In this document: positions 13,821 through 15,818 of the stretch, in pieces
Position numbering within the stretch: position 1 is the stretch's first letter
Layout: each line of letters begins with the position of its first letter
Source: JANQJA01 sp040880285
GTDB lineage: Bacteria > Pseudomonadota > Gammaproteobacteria > Pseudomonadales > Azotimanducaceae
Length of the DNA stretch: 15,818 nt
Direction: 5' to 3'
NCBI GenBank assembly: GCA_040880285.1
Contig: JBBDIT010000063.1
Location: 1 to 15,818 of the forward strand
The notes under the pieces: model-generated
The model's input: the letters and a program-made list of their open reading frames with translations, nothing else
What the model was told of the DNA's origin: nothing
Databases searched by the model: none
Position numbers and translations under genes: made by a program

Positions 13821-15503
13821 ATGAGCGAAACTCAAACCAGCTTTGCAGAGTTATTTGAAGAAAGTTTAAAGACCATCGACATGCAGTCCGGCTCCATTAT
13901 CACCGGCGTCGTTGTGGATATCGATAATGAATGGGTCACGGTGCATGCCGGGCTCAAATCTGAAGGGGTCATCCCCCGCGCCCAGTTTTACAACGAAAAT
14001 GGCGAATTGGAAGTTGCCATCGGCGATACCGTCAAGGTCGCCATGGATGCAGTCGATGACGGCTTCGGTGAAACCCGCCTGTCGCGCGAAAAAGCCAAGC
14101 GAGCCGAAAGCTGGCAGTTGCTCGAAAACGTCTACGAAAACCAGGAAGTCATCAAGGGCACCATCAGTGGTCGCGTCAAAGGTGGCTTTACCGTTGAAAT
14201 TCGTGATGTGCGAGCGTTCTTGCCTGGATCACTGGTGGACGTGCGGCCGCTACGTGAAACGGAACACCTGGAAGGTCGGGAACTCGAATTTAAGGTCATC
14301 AAGCTGGACCAGAAGCGTAACAACGTGGTTGTGTCCCGCCGCAGCGTGCTGGAAGAAGAAAACAGTGCCGAGCGCGAGGCGTTGCTTGAATCCTTGCAGG
14401 AAGGCCAGGAAGTCAAAGGGATCGTCAAGAACCTCACCGACTATGGTGCTTTCGTTGATCTCGGCGGGGTTGATGGTCTGTTGCACATTACCGATATGGC
14501 ATGGAAACGGATCAAGCACCCGAGTGAAATCGTTGCCGTTGGTGACGAGATTGGCGTCAAGGTCCTGAAGTTCGATCGTGAACGCAATCGCGTGTCACTG
14601 GGCCTCAAGCAGTTGGGTGAAGATCCCTGGGTCGCCATTACCAATCGTTATCCGGAAGGCACACGAACCATGGCGAGAGTCACCAACCTGACCGACTACG
14701 GCTGTTTCGCCGAGTTGGAAGAAGGTGTGGAAGGTCTCGTGCACGTGTCCGAAATGGATTGGACCAACCGCAATATCCACCCGAGCAAAGTGGTGCAGGT
14801 GGGTGACGAGGTGGAAGTCATGGTCCTTGATATCGACGAAGAACGCCGTCGAATCTCTCTTGGTATCAAACAGTGCCAGGGCAATCCGTGGGAAGAGTTT
14901 GCCGTACTGCACAACAAGGGTGACCGCATCAAAGGCTACATCAAGTCCATCACCGATTTCGGGATCTTTATTGGCCTCGACGGCAATATCGATGGCCTGG
15001 TGCACCTGTCAGACATCTCCTGGAACGAACCCGGCGAGCAGGCCGTACGACGCTTCACCAAGGGTGATGAAATCGAAACGGTTATCTTGTCCATTGACGC
15101 CGAGCGCGAGCGTATCTCTCTTGGCCTCAAGCAACTGGAAGAAGATCCATTCTCCAACTTCGTTGCGATTCACGAGCGAGGTGCGATTGTCACCGGCAAG
15201 GTCAAGGAAGTCGACGCCAAGCAAGCCGTGATCGAATTTGCCGAAGAAGTCGAAGGCATTCTCAAGGCATCGGAAATCAGCGTCGACCGTGTTGAAGATG
15301 CGCGCAATGCAGTCAAAGTCGGTGATGATATTGAAGTCAAGATCATCTCTATCGACCGTAAGAATCGGACCCTGGGTGTTTCCGTCAAGGCCAAGGATAT
15401 TGCTGATGAGGAAGAAGCCGTCCGGGATCACAAGGAGAAAGATTCCGGCGTGAACCCGACCACCATTGGTGACCTGATCAAGCAGCAAATGGATCAAAAC
15501 TAA
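13821..15503 (+). CDS. rpsA: 30S ribosomal protein S1
   Basis: Large RNA-binding protein of the small ribosomal subunit that recruits mRNAs, above all those with weak Shine-Dalgarno sequences. Six S1 (OB-fold) domains lie in tandem at about residues 19-87, 105-171, 192-260, 277-347, 364-434 and 451-520. The first two are divergent and ribosome-binding, while the RNA-binding domains 3-5 show clear repeats such as LTDYGAFVDLGGVDGLLHI and LTDYGCFAELEEGVEGLVHV. Length of 560 aa equals the usual gammaproteobacterial form (557 in E. coli). The C terminus ends with an acidic linker and the conserved IGDLIKQQMDQN. The ATG at 13821 gives the standard MSETQTSFAELFEESL start. ihfB follows after 23 nt, the same pairing as in most gammaproteobacteria. 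Confidence 0.98.
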   Translation: MSETQTSFAELFEESLKTIDMQSGSIITGVVVDIDNEWVTVHAGLKSEGVIPRAQFYNENGELEVAIGDTVKVAMDAVDDGFGETRLSREKAKRAESWQLLENVYENQEVIKGTISGRVKGGFTVEIRDVRAFLPGSLVDVRPLRETEHLEGRELEFKVIKLDQKRNNVVVSRRSVLEEENSAEREALLESLQEGQEVKGIVKNLTDYGAFVDLGGVDGLLHITDMAWKRIKHPSEIVAVGDEIGVKVLKFDRERNRVSLGLKQLGEDPWVAITNRYPEGTRTMARVTNLTDYGCFAELEEGVEGLVHVSEMDWTNRNIHPSKVVQVGDEVEVMVLDIDEERRRISLGIKQCQGNPWEEFAVLHNKGDRIKGYIKSITDFGIFIGLDGNIDGLVHLSDISWNEPGEQAVRRFTKGDEIETVILSIDAERERISLGLKQLEEDPFSNFVAIHERGAIVTGKVKEVDAKQAVIEFAEEVEGILKASEISVDRVEDARNAVKVGDDIEVKIISIDRKNRTLGVSVKAKDIADEEEAVRDHKEKDSGVNPTTIGDLIKQQMDQN

Positions 15504-15526
15504 AGGCGGGTACAACCGGGCTCGAC

Positions 15527-15818
15527 ATGACCAAATCGGAACTGATTGAGAAGATTGCCGCTGTCCAGAGCCAGCTCTCTGGCAAGGATGTTGAGCTGGC
15601 TGTGAAGATGATCCTGGATCATATGGCCGATGCGCTCGCCAGTGGCGAGCGCATCGAGATCCGCGGCTTCGGCAGCTTTTCACTGCATTACCGCGCCCCA
15701 AGGTTGGGCCGTAATCCCAAAACGGGAGAGAAGGTCCAACTGGACGGCAAATATGTCCCCCACTTCAAACCCGGCAAAGAGTTGCGCGACCGCGTTAACC
15801 TGAGTATGCAGGCAGAAC
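15527..15818 (+). CDS. ihfB: Integration host factor subunit beta (partial, cut by window end)
   Basis: DNA-bending nucleoid protein that works as a heterodimer with IhfA. My translation of 97 codons from ATG 15527 opens MTKSELIEKIAA, followed by the conserved IEIRGFGSFSLHYRAPR (about 43-59), GRNPKTGEKV (61-70) and the DNA-binding arm end VPHFKPGKELRDRVN (77-91). These are almost identical to the E. coli protein and distinguish it from HU and IhfA. E. coli IhfB is 94 aa, so the frame here is already slightly longer (SMQAE and beyond) and the stop lies past the window. The start is preceded by only a weak purine stretch (ACCGGG, about 10 nt upstream). Co-transcription with rpsA is likely. Confidence 0.95.
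   Translation, partial: MTKSELIEKIAAVQSQLSGKDVELAVKMILDHMADALASGERIEIRGFGSFSLHYRAPRLGRNPKTGEKVQLDGKYVPHFKPGKELRDRVNLSMQAE

Noticed and set aside
15009..15701. 230-aa open frame on the − strand over rpsA and ihfB
   Set aside because: It is antisense to two highly conserved genes and has no recognisable features.

Overview
This is a compact core-genome segment from a gammaproteobacterium outside the enteric group. The evidence is the gene set and order: trpS, scpA, scpB and rluB run on the + strand. They are followed by a − strand cassette of an MTA/SAH-type deaminase, ubiG and yciK, and then a + strand run of gyrA, pheA, hisC, tyrA, cmk, rpsA and ihfB. From memory of Pseudomonas-type genomes this is the well-known gyrA/aromatic/rpsA supraoperon neighbourhood. 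ScpA/ScpB in place of MukBEF and a TrpRS with an insertion also argue against Enterobacterales. Genus cannot be assigned from the sequence alone.

Layout. Positions 1-273 are non-coding and hold a strongly palindromic REP/MITE-like element (1-84), a second stem-loop (95-126) and a good trpS promoter. Positions 274-4064 carry trpS (tryptophanyl-tRNA synthetase), scpA and scpB (condensin accessory proteins) and rluB (23S rRNA pseudouridine synthase). Positions 4065-4178 are a short convergent gap. Positions 4179-6942 (− strand) carry mtaD-like, ubiG and yciK, read in that order and joined by two 4-nt ATGA overlaps. The 134-nt divergent gap 6943-7076 has a perfect TATAAT on each strand, one serving gyrA and the other the deaminase operon. 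Positions 7077-9695 are gyrA.

Positions 9806-12977 carry pheA, hisC and tyrA, which together take chorismate to phenylalanine and tyrosine, with hisC probably supplying aminotransferase activity. Positions 13015-13710 are cmk. Positions 13711-13820 are a structured rpsA leader, 13821-15503 are rpsA, and ihfB begins at 15527 and is cut by the window end. No gap longer than 300 nt is present. No tRNA, rRNA, CRISPR array, prophage or transposase gene is visible.

The window is mostly ordinary housekeeping DNA and I found no convincing undescribed system. The points most worth a second look are the palindromic element at 1-84, a four-cysteine Fe-S-type motif in TrpRS, Asn at GyrA position 83 (the quinolone-determining Ser83 of E. 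coli), the absence of serC, aroA, mupP and mtnA from slots they occupy in related gene orders, the three-hairpin rpsA leader with competing pairings, and the back-to-back gyrA/mtaD promoter region.
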